Source of the DNA: Candidatus Chryseobacterium colombiense
GTDB taxonomy: Bacteria > Bacteroidota > Bacteroidia > Flavobacteriales > Weeksellaceae
Assembly (NCBI GenBank): GCA_029203185.1
Contig: CP119310.1
Span: forward strand, 1,984,001-2,048,000
Reading direction: 5' to 3'
Length of the DNA: 64,000 bases
Below are positions 51,860-60,179 of the stretch, piece after piece (the stretch's first letter is position 1; every line of letters starts with the position of its first letter). Made by a program: the position numbers and the translations under genes. Under the pieces are notes generated by a model. It was not told the origin of the DNA, made no database searches, and worked only from the letters and a program-made list of their open reading frames with translations.

Positions 51860-52774
51860 TTAAAAACTAGTCTTCTTTTTTGATAATCTATTATCTATAT
51901 ACAAATTCAGTCCTTCCTTATAAGCTTTCAAAGCGACCAGCCATTGATGCCGGGAATATCTGAAATACAATATAATTAAAATGTAGAAAAAATTGTACAC
52001 TACAACATATGTCGCATAAAAAGAATGATAATTTTTAAGTGCGAAATAAATTAAATTCCGCCAAAGAAATCTTACTGAAAAATCGCTCATTTTTCCGGTT
52101 GAGGTAGATTCATTATGCTGAATAATTGAATCCGATATATACCATAGTTTTTTCTTCTTGTTCAGAGCCCTGTATACAAAATCGGTATCGTCAAAATACA
52201 CAAAATAGTTCTCATCCATCATTCCTACACTATCAAACACTTCTTTTTTTATGAGCATAAAACAAGTCGGCGCATAGGTTACCTGCTTATCCAGATTAAA
52301 CTGTCCGTTGTCTTCCTCTTCCTGCCCATATTGTACCGTAATTCCATTGCGTTTATTATAACCTCCCCCTACTGCCCAGATTGTATTGGTACCATAAAAA
52401 TATATTTTCGGAACTGCCATATCTGCATTATGCTCATGTAGACCTGTCAGCAATTTTATAAGGGCTTCATTTTCAATTGCAATATCATTATTAGATAATA
52501 ATATTAAATCACATTGATCTTCAATAGCTCTTCCTATGCCTATATTATTTCCTTTAGCAACGCCATAGTTTGCATTATTCTTAATAATTACAGTTTCAAA
52601 CTCATAATTTGATGCTAATTTTTCACTTAACAACAAAGAGTTGTCCGGAGAAAGATTATCGACTACATACAAAACAAAATTGGTATAAGTCTGCGTATTT
52701 AGGGTCTCAAAAAACTCTTCAAGAACAGATTCACTATTATATAAAACGGTAACTATACCTATTTTTTCACTCAT
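51860..52774 (-). CDS. GT2-family glycosyltransferase (rhamnosyltransferase-like)
   Basis: 304 residues. GT-A domain: IGIVTVLYNSESVLEEFFETL, LYVVDNLSPDNSL, CDLILLSNNDIAIENEAL with the NND metal motif, and YFVYFDDTDFVYRAL as the catalytic-acid region. One or two hydrophobic segments near 245-275 suggest membrane association. It resembles WbbL-type enzymes. The start overlaps the epimerase stop by 4 bases (ATGA). Confidence 0.85.
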   Translation of the reverse strand: MSEKIGIVTVLYNSESVLEEFFETLNTQTYTNFVLYVVDNLSPDNSLLLSEKLASNYEFETVIIKNNANYGVAKGNNIGIGRAIEDQCDLILLSNNDIAIENEALIKLLTGLHEHNADMAVPKIYFYGTNTIWAVGGGYNKRNGITVQYGQEEEDNGQFNLDKQVTYAPTCFMLIKKEVFDSVGMMDENYFVYFDDTDFVYRALNKKKKLWYISDSIIQHNESTSTGKMSDFSVRFLWRNLIYFALKNYHSFYATYVVVYNFFYILIILYFRYSRHQWLVALKAYKEGLNLYIDNRLSKKKTSF

Positions 52775-53913
52775 TTATACAAGCCTTTGTTTTTCATCTC
52801 CTCAATAGATACTTCATATTTATCCTCAGGAATTTGCTGTTTATTAACCCAACTTGTAAAAGCTTCTATTCCTTTTTCAAAACTCCATTGTGGCTCAAAA
52901 CCTAATTCTTTCTTAATTTTGGATATGTCTGCAAAATTATGTCTTATATCTCCTAATCTATAATTTCCGGAAATCTGTATTGGGACTTGCTGTTGATAGA
53001 ATTTAGATAAGGTTTCGGCAACCATTACCACATCCGTTGCAACACCAGTTCCTACATTATATACTTCACCATTGGCCTCTTCTTTTTCCAGTCCTAGAAT
53101 AGTGGCTTCTGCAACATCATCTATAAAAACAAAATCTCTTGTTTCTTTACCATCTTCAAAGATATTGATTGCATTTCCGTTTTTAATTCGGGTAGAAAAA
53201 ATAGATAGTATTCCTGTATATGGGTTCGACAAAGACTGTCCGGGACCATACACGTTTTGATATCGATAGGCAACGGCTGCAATTTTTAAAGATTTACATA
53301 CCGCTAAAACCAGCTGCTCTTGATTTTGTTTAGTAATACCATAAACAGAGGTTGGATGAATTTTACTATCTTCTGTAGTAGGGAGTATTTCAACAGTTTG
53401 GTGGCATATAGGACATTTACATAAAAAATCTCCTTTTGCCATATCCTGATCTAATCTTTCGACCGGATATACAGTCCCATGCTCTTGACATTTATATTTA
53501 CCCTCTCCGTATATCGCCCGGGAAGAAGCAATAATAACTTTTTTCACTTGATGAGAGGTATTCGCAAGTATATCGAGCATACGAGCCGTTCCTCCTATAT
53601 TTACTTCAGTATATTTTTGAATTTCATACATCGACTGCCCGGTTCCTGTTTCCGCCGCCAAATGAATGATTGCATTCTGATCTTTAACAGCGTTCATCCA
53701 GTCATCTATTAATGTGACAGAACCTTTTATAAATCTGACTTTATCAAATATACTTTTGTAAAGAGGTGAAGTGATTTCGGGATTATCACCATGAATCTGT
53801 GGTGACAGATTATCTAAAACCGTCACGTTCCATCCTCTTTCTATAAGTTTCAATGCTATATTTGAACCTATAAAACCTGCCCCTCCCGTAATTAATATAT
53901 TTTTTTTCATCAT
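52771..53913 (-). CDS. NAD-dependent sugar epimerase/dehydratase with Cys-rich insert
   Basis: 380 residues. SDR fold: ILITGGAGFIGSNIALKL, LAAETGTGQSMYEI, Ser in ASSRAIYGEG and Tyr-x3-Lys in SVYGITKQNQ. Between the Ser and Tyr lies an insert with four Cys (KCQEHG, then CKCPICHQTVEIL), likely a zinc site. That insert is what I remember for dTDP-L-rhamnose 4-epimerase-like enzymes, which make dTDP-6-deoxy-L-talose. RfbC in the same locus makes a substrate of that route, which supports the idea. Confidence 0.8.
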   Translation of the reverse strand: MMKKNILITGGAGFIGSNIALKLIERGWNVTVLDNLSPQIHGDNPEITSPLYKSIFDKVRFIKGSVTLIDDWMNAVKDQNAIIHLAAETGTGQSMYEIQKYTEVNIGGTARMLDILANTSHQVKKVIIASSRAIYGEGKYKCQEHGTVYPVERLDQDMAKGDFLCKCPICHQTVEILPTTEDSKIHPTSVYGITKQNQEQLVLAVCKSLKIAAVAYRYQNVYGPGQSLSNPYTGILSIFSTRIKNGNAINIFEDGKETRDFVFIDDVAEATILGLEKEEANGEVYNVGTGVATDVVMVAETLSKFYQQQVPIQISGNYRLGDIRHNFADISKIKKELGFEPQWSFEKGIEAFTSWVNKQQIPEDKYEVSIEEMKNKGLYK

Positions 53914-54491
53914 TCAATAAAATTGCCTTTAGCATCTGTCTTTAACCATGCCTGTTTTTCAAATGAATAACGCTTTATAATTTTTGCCGGCGCGCCTGCC
54001 GCAATACAATAATCAGGAATATCTTTTGTAACAACAGAATTTGCTCCTACAATACTGTTTTTACCTACACTCGCTCCGGAAATGCAAACATTTTCCCCGA
54101 TCCATGAACCCTCCCTTATGATAACATCAGAAAGCTGAACAATTGCCTGCTCAATCACAGGACGGTTAATATCCTTATATCCGTGCTGATTATCCGAAAT
54201 ATAAACTCTGTCTGCAATAAGCACGGACTTTTCAATGATAATACTTTTGGTACAATAAATGTGAGAAGAATTTCCTATATAGGTATTGTCCCCTATTTCC
54301 AATTTACAATTATCATAACCAGTTAAAGGATTAGCAGCTAACCATGCGAATTTACCAACAGAAACATTTTTACCTATAAATATATTTTTAGGCTTTTCTA
54401 TCCGAATACAATTTTTGACCGAAGATCTATATCCAAAAGCTCCGAATTTCATTTTATTTAGTGGATATAATACTAAATTATAGTAAATCAT
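53910..54491 (-). CDS. Hexapeptide-repeat acetyltransferase
   Basis: 193 residues. Left-handed beta helix repeats from about 35 to 150 (NIFIGKNVSVGKFAWL, LEIGDNTYIGNSSHI, IREGSWIGENVCISGASVGKNSI) end in the classical SVVTKDIPDYCIAAGAPAKII tail. YISDNQHGYKDI holds the His of the active site. It probably O-acetylates a sugar of the repeat unit. The stop codon overlaps the epimerase start and its own start overlaps the preceding gene's stop by 1 base. Confidence 0.86.
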   Translation of the reverse strand: MIYYNLVLYPLNKMKFGAFGYRSSVKNCIRIEKPKNIFIGKNVSVGKFAWLAANPLTGYDNCKLEIGDNTYIGNSSHIYCTKSIIIEKSVLIADRVYISDNQHGYKDINRPVIEQAIVQLSDVIIREGSWIGENVCISGASVGKNSIVGANSVVTKDIPDYCIAAGAPAKIIKRYSFEKQAWLKTDAKGNFIE

Positions 54492-55168
54492 TACAGCAAT
54501 GGATTAAGGTTAATCAATTTTTTTATGTCACATAGGTTTTCAGAATTCAGCTGTATCCATTCATGGCTTTTATCCCACCATTTTAATTTTAACAAATAAT
54601 CAATTTCTTCCTGCAGAAACCTATATTTTACCAATTTACCGGGTGAGCCTACAACAATTGCGTATGATTCTACATCAGATGTGACAACAGTGTTTGCTCC
54701 GATTATGGCTCCATCCCCGATTTTAACTCCATTAAGTATAATTGCATTTGCTCCAATCCATACATCGTTACCAATCATGACATTTTTTTTATATTCAAAA
54801 ATATCTTCTTTAGAAAAATTCTTCAAAAGATTAGATGGGTTAGAATAGATGGAAGGATGTGTACTGGCAAATGTATGGGTAGGATGTTTTCCCGGTGCTA
54901 TTCTGACATTGGGTCCTATGGAACAAAATTTTCCTATTTTAGTTTCACAGATTACCGAACTCTCGGCAATGTATGAGAAATCATCAATGGAAGAATTTAT
55001 GATAATTACATTATTCCCAATCCAATTGTATTTTCCGAAAACAACATTAATTAATTTAGACATATATCCCAGTCTAAGGTACTCATACTTAGATTGGTAT
55101 TTTATTTTCGTAACCAACCATTTCAAATAATTAGAAAAGGGATTTTGTAAATAAGATCTATCAAACAT
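54491..55168 (-). CDS. CatB-like (xenobiotic-type) acetyltransferase
   Basis: 225 residues. Hexapeptide repeats (GKYNWIGNNVIIINSSI, CETKIGKFCSIGPNVRI) with the characteristic His-containing loop GKHPTHTFASTHPSIYS and the ending IGANTVVTSDVESYAIVVGSPGKLVKYRF (in pieces: NTVVTSDVESYAIVVG). Usual XAT/CatB length. In a capsule operon its likely role is O- or N-acetylation of a sugar rather than drug inactivation. Confidence 0.86.
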   Translation of the reverse strand: MFDRSYLQNPFSNYLKWLVTKIKYQSKYEYLRLGYMSKLINVVFGKYNWIGNNVIIINSSIDDFSYIAESSVICETKIGKFCSIGPNVRIAPGKHPTHTFASTHPSIYSNPSNLLKNFSKEDIFEYKKNVMIGNDVWIGANAIILNGVKIGDGAIIGANTVVTSDVESYAIVVGSPGKLVKYRFLQEEIDYLLKLKWWDKSHEWIQLNSENLCDIKKLINLNPLL

Positions 55169-55174
55169 TCCTTT

Positions 55175-56656
55175 TTATTTTTTTATGGATGAAATTAATT
55201 GTTTAACATTTTCATTTCTAAAAATAACAGGTAAATATAAAAATAGTGAAAATATGCCTAAAATCACTTTCAGATTATTTCTTTCTGCAGAAATAATCTG
55301 ATATGAAAGAACATTTATAATAATAATTAACAAACTAACCCATAATAATTTAGCTTCTTCTTTTCGGAAAACATCAAAGAAATTAATTTTTAAAGATTTA
55401 TTATAGCTGATAATGACCACTATCGATCCGATAGAAAGAGCAATTGTCCATGCTAAAATAATTCCATATCCCCCTGCATACAAACCTAAAACTATTCCTA
55501 AAATAATATTAATAACAGCCATACTCACATGAACGATCACTAATACATTCAATTTCCCTTCTCCCATTGAACTAAAATAGGCCGGTCCACACATAATATT
55601 AATAAAAGTGGAGATCACTAAAAAAAACATTGAAAAAATAAAATCAAAATTAAAACTACCTAGCCACAGTAAAGAAATTATAGGAGTCGCTAAAATTAAA
55701 AAAGTAGATAATGGCAAATTAAATAAAAGTAAAATACGATTCATTTTTATATAAAAGCTTTGTAAAAAAGAAGAGCCTTCTGTTTTAGCTTTTTCGGCAA
55801 CAACAGGAACTACGACCTGATTTGCACTCGTTAATAAAGCCCGAAACTGATTGACAGCTTTAGTGGCCATTTCATAATGTCCAAGCAATGCAAGCCCGCC
55901 ATATTTACTCAAAAGAAGTTTCGTAGCCGGCTCATATAAAAGCTGGCTGATTGAAACCAATTGAAATTTATAACCATAATTAAAAAGTTCCTTAAATGAG
56001 TCTTTGTTCCATTTCCAATAACGCATTTTATTATTTGGGCTAATTCTCACAGTAAATACTAAGGCTGCAAGAAAAATAAAAACAGACTGAATAAGTTGTG
56101 CAATGGCAACCCCTTTAAGATGATATACAGGAGTTAATATAATTGCCCCACCAAACATAATCATCCCTGAGACCACATAAATAAAATTTCTGATATAATT
56201 CTTTTGATACCCTTCCAAAACGGAAGTAAAAACCCCTCCTACTGCATTGATGCAAAGTGAAGCTAGAGAATAAGGAAGTATTTCCAATGCAATGCTTAAA
56301 AATTGTTTATCAATTACATACTTTAAAAAAAACTCTGCTCCAGAAAGAATAATTAAACTTAGTCCTATAAAAAGAATTGACATTGATAGAACAGAAGTAA
56401 AAATCAGTTTTCCCAATTTACTTTTATCATGGTCTAAAATATACTCTGCAACAAATTTTACCAATCCCGAAGTCATTCCTAAATTAGCCAGATTAGCAAT
56501 AGAAGAAAACGATAATATTAATGACCATATTCCTAATTGTTGCACTCCAATCGTGGTCAACAGGTACTTATATAAAAAAAAATACAATAAAGCTGTAAAT
56601 ACTACTTGTACTACTGCTGAAAAAGCATTTATTGTAATTTTTTTTGAGGATAGCAT
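55175..56656 (-). CDS. wzx: Wzx-type oligosaccharide flippase
   Basis: 493 residues with about 12 to 14 hydrophobic segments from end to end and few charged residues inside them. MATE/RfbX-like fold: SLILSFSSIANLANLGMTSGLVKFVAEYI (in pieces: FSSIANLANLGMTSG) at the N-terminus and YGYKFQLVSISQLLYEP in the middle. It moves the lipid-linked repeat unit from the cytoplasmic to the periplasmic side. With the EpsG-type polymerase and Wzc kinase it defines a Wzx/Wzy pathway. Confidence 0.87.
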   Translation of the reverse strand: MLSSKKITINAFSAVVQVVFTALLYFFLYKYLLTTIGVQQLGIWSLILSFSSIANLANLGMTSGLVKFVAEYILDHDKSKLGKLIFTSVLSMSILFIGLSLIILSGAEFFLKYVIDKQFLSIALEILPYSLASLCINAVGGVFTSVLEGYQKNYIRNFIYVVSGMIMFGGAIILTPVYHLKGVAIAQLIQSVFIFLAALVFTVRISPNNKMRYWKWNKDSFKELFNYGYKFQLVSISQLLYEPATKLLLSKYGGLALLGHYEMATKAVNQFRALLTSANQVVVPVVAEKAKTEGSSFLQSFYIKMNRILLLFNLPLSTFLILATPIISLLWLGSFNFDFIFSMFFLVISTFINIMCGPAYFSSMGEGKLNVLVIVHVSMAVINIILGIVLGLYAGGYGIILAWTIALSIGSIVVIISYNKSLKINFFDVFRKEEAKLLWVSLLIIIINVLSYQIISAERNNLKVILGIFSLFLYLPVIFRNENVKQLISSIKK

Positions 56657-56725
56657 TATTTTAATTGTATATACTGATTCTAAAATTTTGAATATTCTTT
56701 TACTAAAGATATTTTTAAATTTTAT

Positions 56726-59077
56726 TTAAAAATATCTTTGCCACCACTTTTTTTCTTCAGCATGATATCCATATCCATATTTATTTCCATATCCGAAATT
56801 AGATTCTTTGATACCATTCAGAACAATACCCACATTCTTAAGTTTATTGTCTTCAATAGAATGATTTAAGAACTCTATATAGCTTTTTTCAGAGATTTCA
56901 GATCTTGTAACATACACAATGGCATCACTTTTATCAGCAATAAGGAAAGAATCTGTAACCAATAAAAGAGGGGCTGTATCTAAAACAATATATTTATATT
57001 TATTTTTCTCTTTAATAACATATAAAAGCTCATCCAGTCTGCCATTCTGTAAAAGATCTGTTGGATTGGGAGGTATAGAACCCGAATAGATAAAATCACA
57101 GTTCTCATTATATCCGCTTGAATGTATAATTTCATTAACATCTGAAACATCTCCACTTAAGAATTCCGTCAAGCCTTTTGCCAATTTCATAGAAGGATTG
57201 TAACGCTGAAGTTGTGGATTCCTTACATCTGCTCCTACTACTAGGACTTTATCTCTAGAAGAAGCCAATATAATTGACAAATTGGTAGAAATAAAAGTTT
57301 TTCCTTCTCCTTTTACAGAAGAAGTAATCATAATAGTATAAGGAGATTCTTTTCCGGGCAGAAGAAATCTTAGATTTGTAACAAATATCCTAAAAGCCTC
57401 AGCAATAGGAGAAACATCATTAAAGTGTACTAGAATATTGTCTTTATTTGTCAGTTTTGGAATTTCAGCAATTACCGGCAGATTAGTTAATTTTGTGAGA
57501 TCAGCTCTCTTAATAATTGTACTCTGAAGAAGACCTTTTAAATATATCCATGCTAGAGGTATCAAAACACCCAATAAAACGAATGCTCCCAATATCATTA
57601 ATTTTTTAGGTGCAACAGGTTTTTTAAATACAAATGCTTTATCTATAACTCTTGCTTTCTCCGCAGTAATCTCCATAGTGATCGCGGCTTCTTCCCTTTT
57701 CTGCAAAAGTAACAAATATAAATTTTCTTTTATTTGCTGTTGTCTTTCGATACTTCTGAATAACTTCTCCTGAGTTGGTATTTTGCTGATCATATGTTCA
57801 GAACCTCCAAGCTGACTTTCTACTTTTCTCTTGGCTAATTCTAAAGAAATTACATTTTTTTGTAAAGATTGTGATAAAGAAGATTTTATTTCTTCAATCT
57901 GCTTATTTAGCTCCTTTACCAATGGGTTATCTGGAGTAGCATTTTCCAGATATTTGTTTCTCTGTAATACAAGCGTATTATAATCTTGAATTGATTTTGC
58001 TGCGGCGTCACTTTCCAATCCTATATTGATTGGCAAAACATCACCTTTACCTTTTTTATTAAGGGTATTCTGAAGAATTTTATTCAGTTCTAACTGAGTA
58101 CCCAGTTCCAATATCTGAGCTTTGCTCTGTTCTTTTAACTGAAGATTAATTCGGGCTTCCGATGGTAAATCTACAATATTATTATTGGCCTTATATCCTT
58201 CTTTTTGTGTTTCAACATCTCCTAATTCACTAGAAATAAGCGCAATTCTTTTATCAATAAAATCTTTGGTTTTCTTAGACTCAATATTTTTATCGCTAAT
58301 TGCGTAGATATTATATTGCCTTACTAAACCATTAAGAAAATCTTTCGCTTTTTCTTTATTTTCAAAATCTACCGCAAGGCTAATAATGGTACCATCTTTA
58401 TCCAGTAAATCAACTGCCAAAGCCTGCTGAAAATCATTTACAGTATTATCAAAACTATTATAAATGAAGAAAATATCAGATAAATTTATTTTTTTAGGCG
58501 CCCTATAGCTTGGGTTTTTACCAATCATTATTGTAGCAAAAGGCAAAACCGTTGTTTTGTTAAACGAAGTTTTTATGTCTTGTTTCCACTCCTCAGAAGA
58601 TAATACAATGTCATTTCCCTCATTTTTAATAGATATAGATTTTTCAGGAAGATCCGCATCTTCTTTTTCCTGAATAATATGGATAATATAAGGATTGGAT
58701 GCCCCGTAAAGCTCTAAATTATAAAAAGTTTGCTTAGCATATACCGGTGTCTGAAAATTATGCTCTTTTAAAACATCTTCTACAATTGCTTTAGATTGAA
58801 AAACTCCTACTTCATTTTCAATACTATTCGTTCCCATTCCACTAAGGCCACCTAAACTCTGAAGCACTCCAATATCTCCTGAGGCAACAGACATTTTTTT
58901 AGCATCTTTAATCAAAACTGAAGTCTGAGCTTTATATATAGGCACCGTAGATTTCATATAAAAAACGGCTAAAATAAACATCAACGCTACTGACGCTACA
59001 AAATATTTCCAATTTTTTAAATACGGAGCTAAAATTTCCTTTATACTAGTTTCTTCCTTTAAATATTTTTTATCCAT
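56726..59077 (-). CDS. wzc: Wzc-type polysaccharide co-polymerase and tyrosine autokinase
   Basis: 783 residues. The N-terminal Wzz domain has a membrane helix at about 27-45 (FVASVALMFILAVFYM), a long periplasmic coiled-coil stretch (about 290-480), a second helix near 500 (LMILGAFVLLGVLIPLAWIY) and the PCP motif. The cytosolic kinase has Walker A SSVKGEGKTFISTN, Walker A' VLVVGADVRNP and Walker B YIVLDTAPLLLVTD. The C-terminus carries a Tyr cluster (FGYGNKYGYGYHAEE) for autophosphorylation. It controls chain length and export. A -7 box lies 56 bases upstream. No Wza partner gene is visible in the window. Confidence 0.93.
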   Translation of the reverse strand: MDKKYLKEETSIKEILAPYLKNWKYFVASVALMFILAVFYMKSTVPIYKAQTSVLIKDAKKMSVASGDIGVLQSLGGLSGMGTNSIENEVGVFQSKAIVEDVLKEHNFQTPVYAKQTFYNLELYGASNPYIIHIIQEKEDADLPEKSISIKNEGNDIVLSSEEWKQDIKTSFNKTTVLPFATIMIGKNPSYRAPKKINLSDIFFIYNSFDNTVNDFQQALAVDLLDKDGTIISLAVDFENKEKAKDFLNGLVRQYNIYAISDKNIESKKTKDFIDKRIALISSELGDVETQKEGYKANNNIVDLPSEARINLQLKEQSKAQILELGTQLELNKILQNTLNKKGKGDVLPINIGLESDAAAKSIQDYNTLVLQRNKYLENATPDNPLVKELNKQIEEIKSSLSQSLQKNVISLELAKRKVESQLGGSEHMISKIPTQEKLFRSIERQQQIKENLYLLLLQKREEAAITMEITAEKARVIDKAFVFKKPVAPKKLMILGAFVLLGVLIPLAWIYLKGLLQSTIIKRADLTKLTNLPVIAEIPKLTNKDNILVHFNDVSPIAEAFRIFVTNLRFLLPGKESPYTIMITSSVKGEGKTFISTNLSIILASSRDKVLVVGADVRNPQLQRYNPSMKLAKGLTEFLSGDVSDVNEIIHSSGYNENCDFIYSGSIPPNPTDLLQNGRLDELLYVIKEKNKYKYIVLDTAPLLLVTDSFLIADKSDAIVYVTRSEISEKSYIEFLNHSIEDNKLKNVGIVLNGIKESNFGYGNKYGYGYHAEEKKWWQRYF

Positions 59078-59133
59078 TTTTTCGGATTATCACATCAATT
59101 ATACATTCTCTCAGAATTTTATCTGAAATCCTG

Positions 59134-59141
59134 CAAATATA
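59134..59141 (-). promoter_or_regulatory. -7 box before wzc
   Basis: Minus strand TATATTTG, perfect TAnnTTTG, 56 bases before the ATG. Confidence 0.4.
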
Positions 59142-59258
59142 TATTTTTTTTATAAAAAGCTTGGCCTATTCCTCTTGTTAATTGCTATTTTAGTTATCAT
59201 TATCTGACTTAATTTATCAATATACAAAGTAAAATCGCATTTAACAATAATCATCTAT

Positions 59259-59474
59259 TTAGATCTGAAGATTCTTTCCAAGAAATGATTTCCAAGGTGA
59301 TATAAACGTTTCGGCTTGTAAAGAAACTTTAGAATTTATCGGTTTTTCAATTCCTATATTATAAATTCCTATAGGAACAAATAATGTATTGACCTTTAAT
59401 TCGGTTTGGGCACTTAAAAAAGTAGACGAAAACAAACCGATCATTAATAGAAAACCTTTCAGCATATAACTCAT
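59259..59474 (-). pseudogene. Truncated DUF3575-type outer-membrane protein
   Basis: 71 codons. A signal peptide (MLKGFLLMIGLFSSTFLSAQ) is followed by TELKVNTLFVPIGIYNIGIE and QAETFISPWKSFLGKNLQI, which match the N-terminal part of DUF3575 proteins as I recall them, where the sequence continues into further barrel strands to about 170-190 residues. Here a TAA stops it after NLQI, and no matching continuation is visible in the 180 bases down to wzc. It is probably a remnant in the capsule operon. Confidence 0.65.
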
Positions 59475-59503
59475 ACCTTAATAACTTTTTCCCTTTATAA
59501 ATA

Positions 59504-60076
59504 TTATCCTTTGAAAATCGAAAACGTTTTGAGCAAAATAAGAATATCAGTCTTAAAAGAAAGCTGATGATAATACTTTAAGTTCATTTTCACTTTATCC
59601 GGAAAAAGTACTTCATCATTATACTTTAATGGATATGGTTGACTCTCAAGAATCTTTGATTCATTTCTGTATTTAATACCTGCTTCAGAAGTAAGTCCTG
59701 GTTTTAATCCTAATACTAATCGGTCATCACCTTTCAGCAGATCATAATAACCCGGTATATCAGGACGCGGTCCGATAAAAGACATATCCCCCTTAAGGAT
59801 ATTGAAGAGCTGTGGAAGCTCATCTAATTTGGTTTTACGCATCCATTTTCCAAAATTAGACTTTCGTGAAGTCTTCGAATGATAGGTCTGAAACTTATAG
59901 ATCACAAAAAGCTTTCCTTCCTGTCCAACTCTTTTTTGTGTAAAAATACCCGGAAAACCCGTGTCAATAGAAGTTAAAATTACCAATATTATAAACAAAG
60001 GAATAAAAAGCACGACTATAATCAATGCTAAACTATAGTCCATTAAAGCTTTCCACCAAGGATATTTTTTCACCAT
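59504..60076 (-). CDS. Short polyprenyl-phosphate sugar-1-phosphate transferase
   Basis: 190 residues from the ATG at 60074-60076 (MVKKYPWWKALMDYSLALI); an ATG 24 codons earlier (60146-60148) would add a hydrophobic N-terminus and cannot be excluded. One membrane helix (about 11-38) precedes the catalytic domain: FTQKRVGQEGKLFVIYKFQTY, KTKLDELPQLFNILKGDMSFIGPRPD (in pieces: LDELPQLFNIL, GDMSFIGPRP) and GLKPGLTSEAG. It lacks the long N-terminal domains of WcaJ and resembles WbaP/PglC-size enzymes. It is a second initiating transferase in the locus. Confidence 0.83.
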   Translation of the reverse strand: MVKKYPWWKALMDYSLALIIVVLFIPLFIILVILTSIDTGFPGIFTQKRVGQEGKLFVIYKFQTYHSKTSRKSNFGKWMRKTKLDELPQLFNILKGDMSFIGPRPDIPGYYDLLKGDDRLVLGLKPGLTSEAGIKYRNESKILESQPYPLKYNDEVLFPDKVKMNLKYYHQLSFKTDILILLKTFSIFKG

Positions 60077-60179
60077 TTTCGAATTACCTACAAAGATATA
60101 AAATATAGCAGATATAGTTTTAAACGCTATATTAAATATCAACCACATCTTGAAAAGATTAGGCTGAAAAGATATGAAT

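Noticed and set aside
56292..56729. 145-codon + strand frame
   Set aside because: Antisense to the start of wzx, no ribosome site or known domain.
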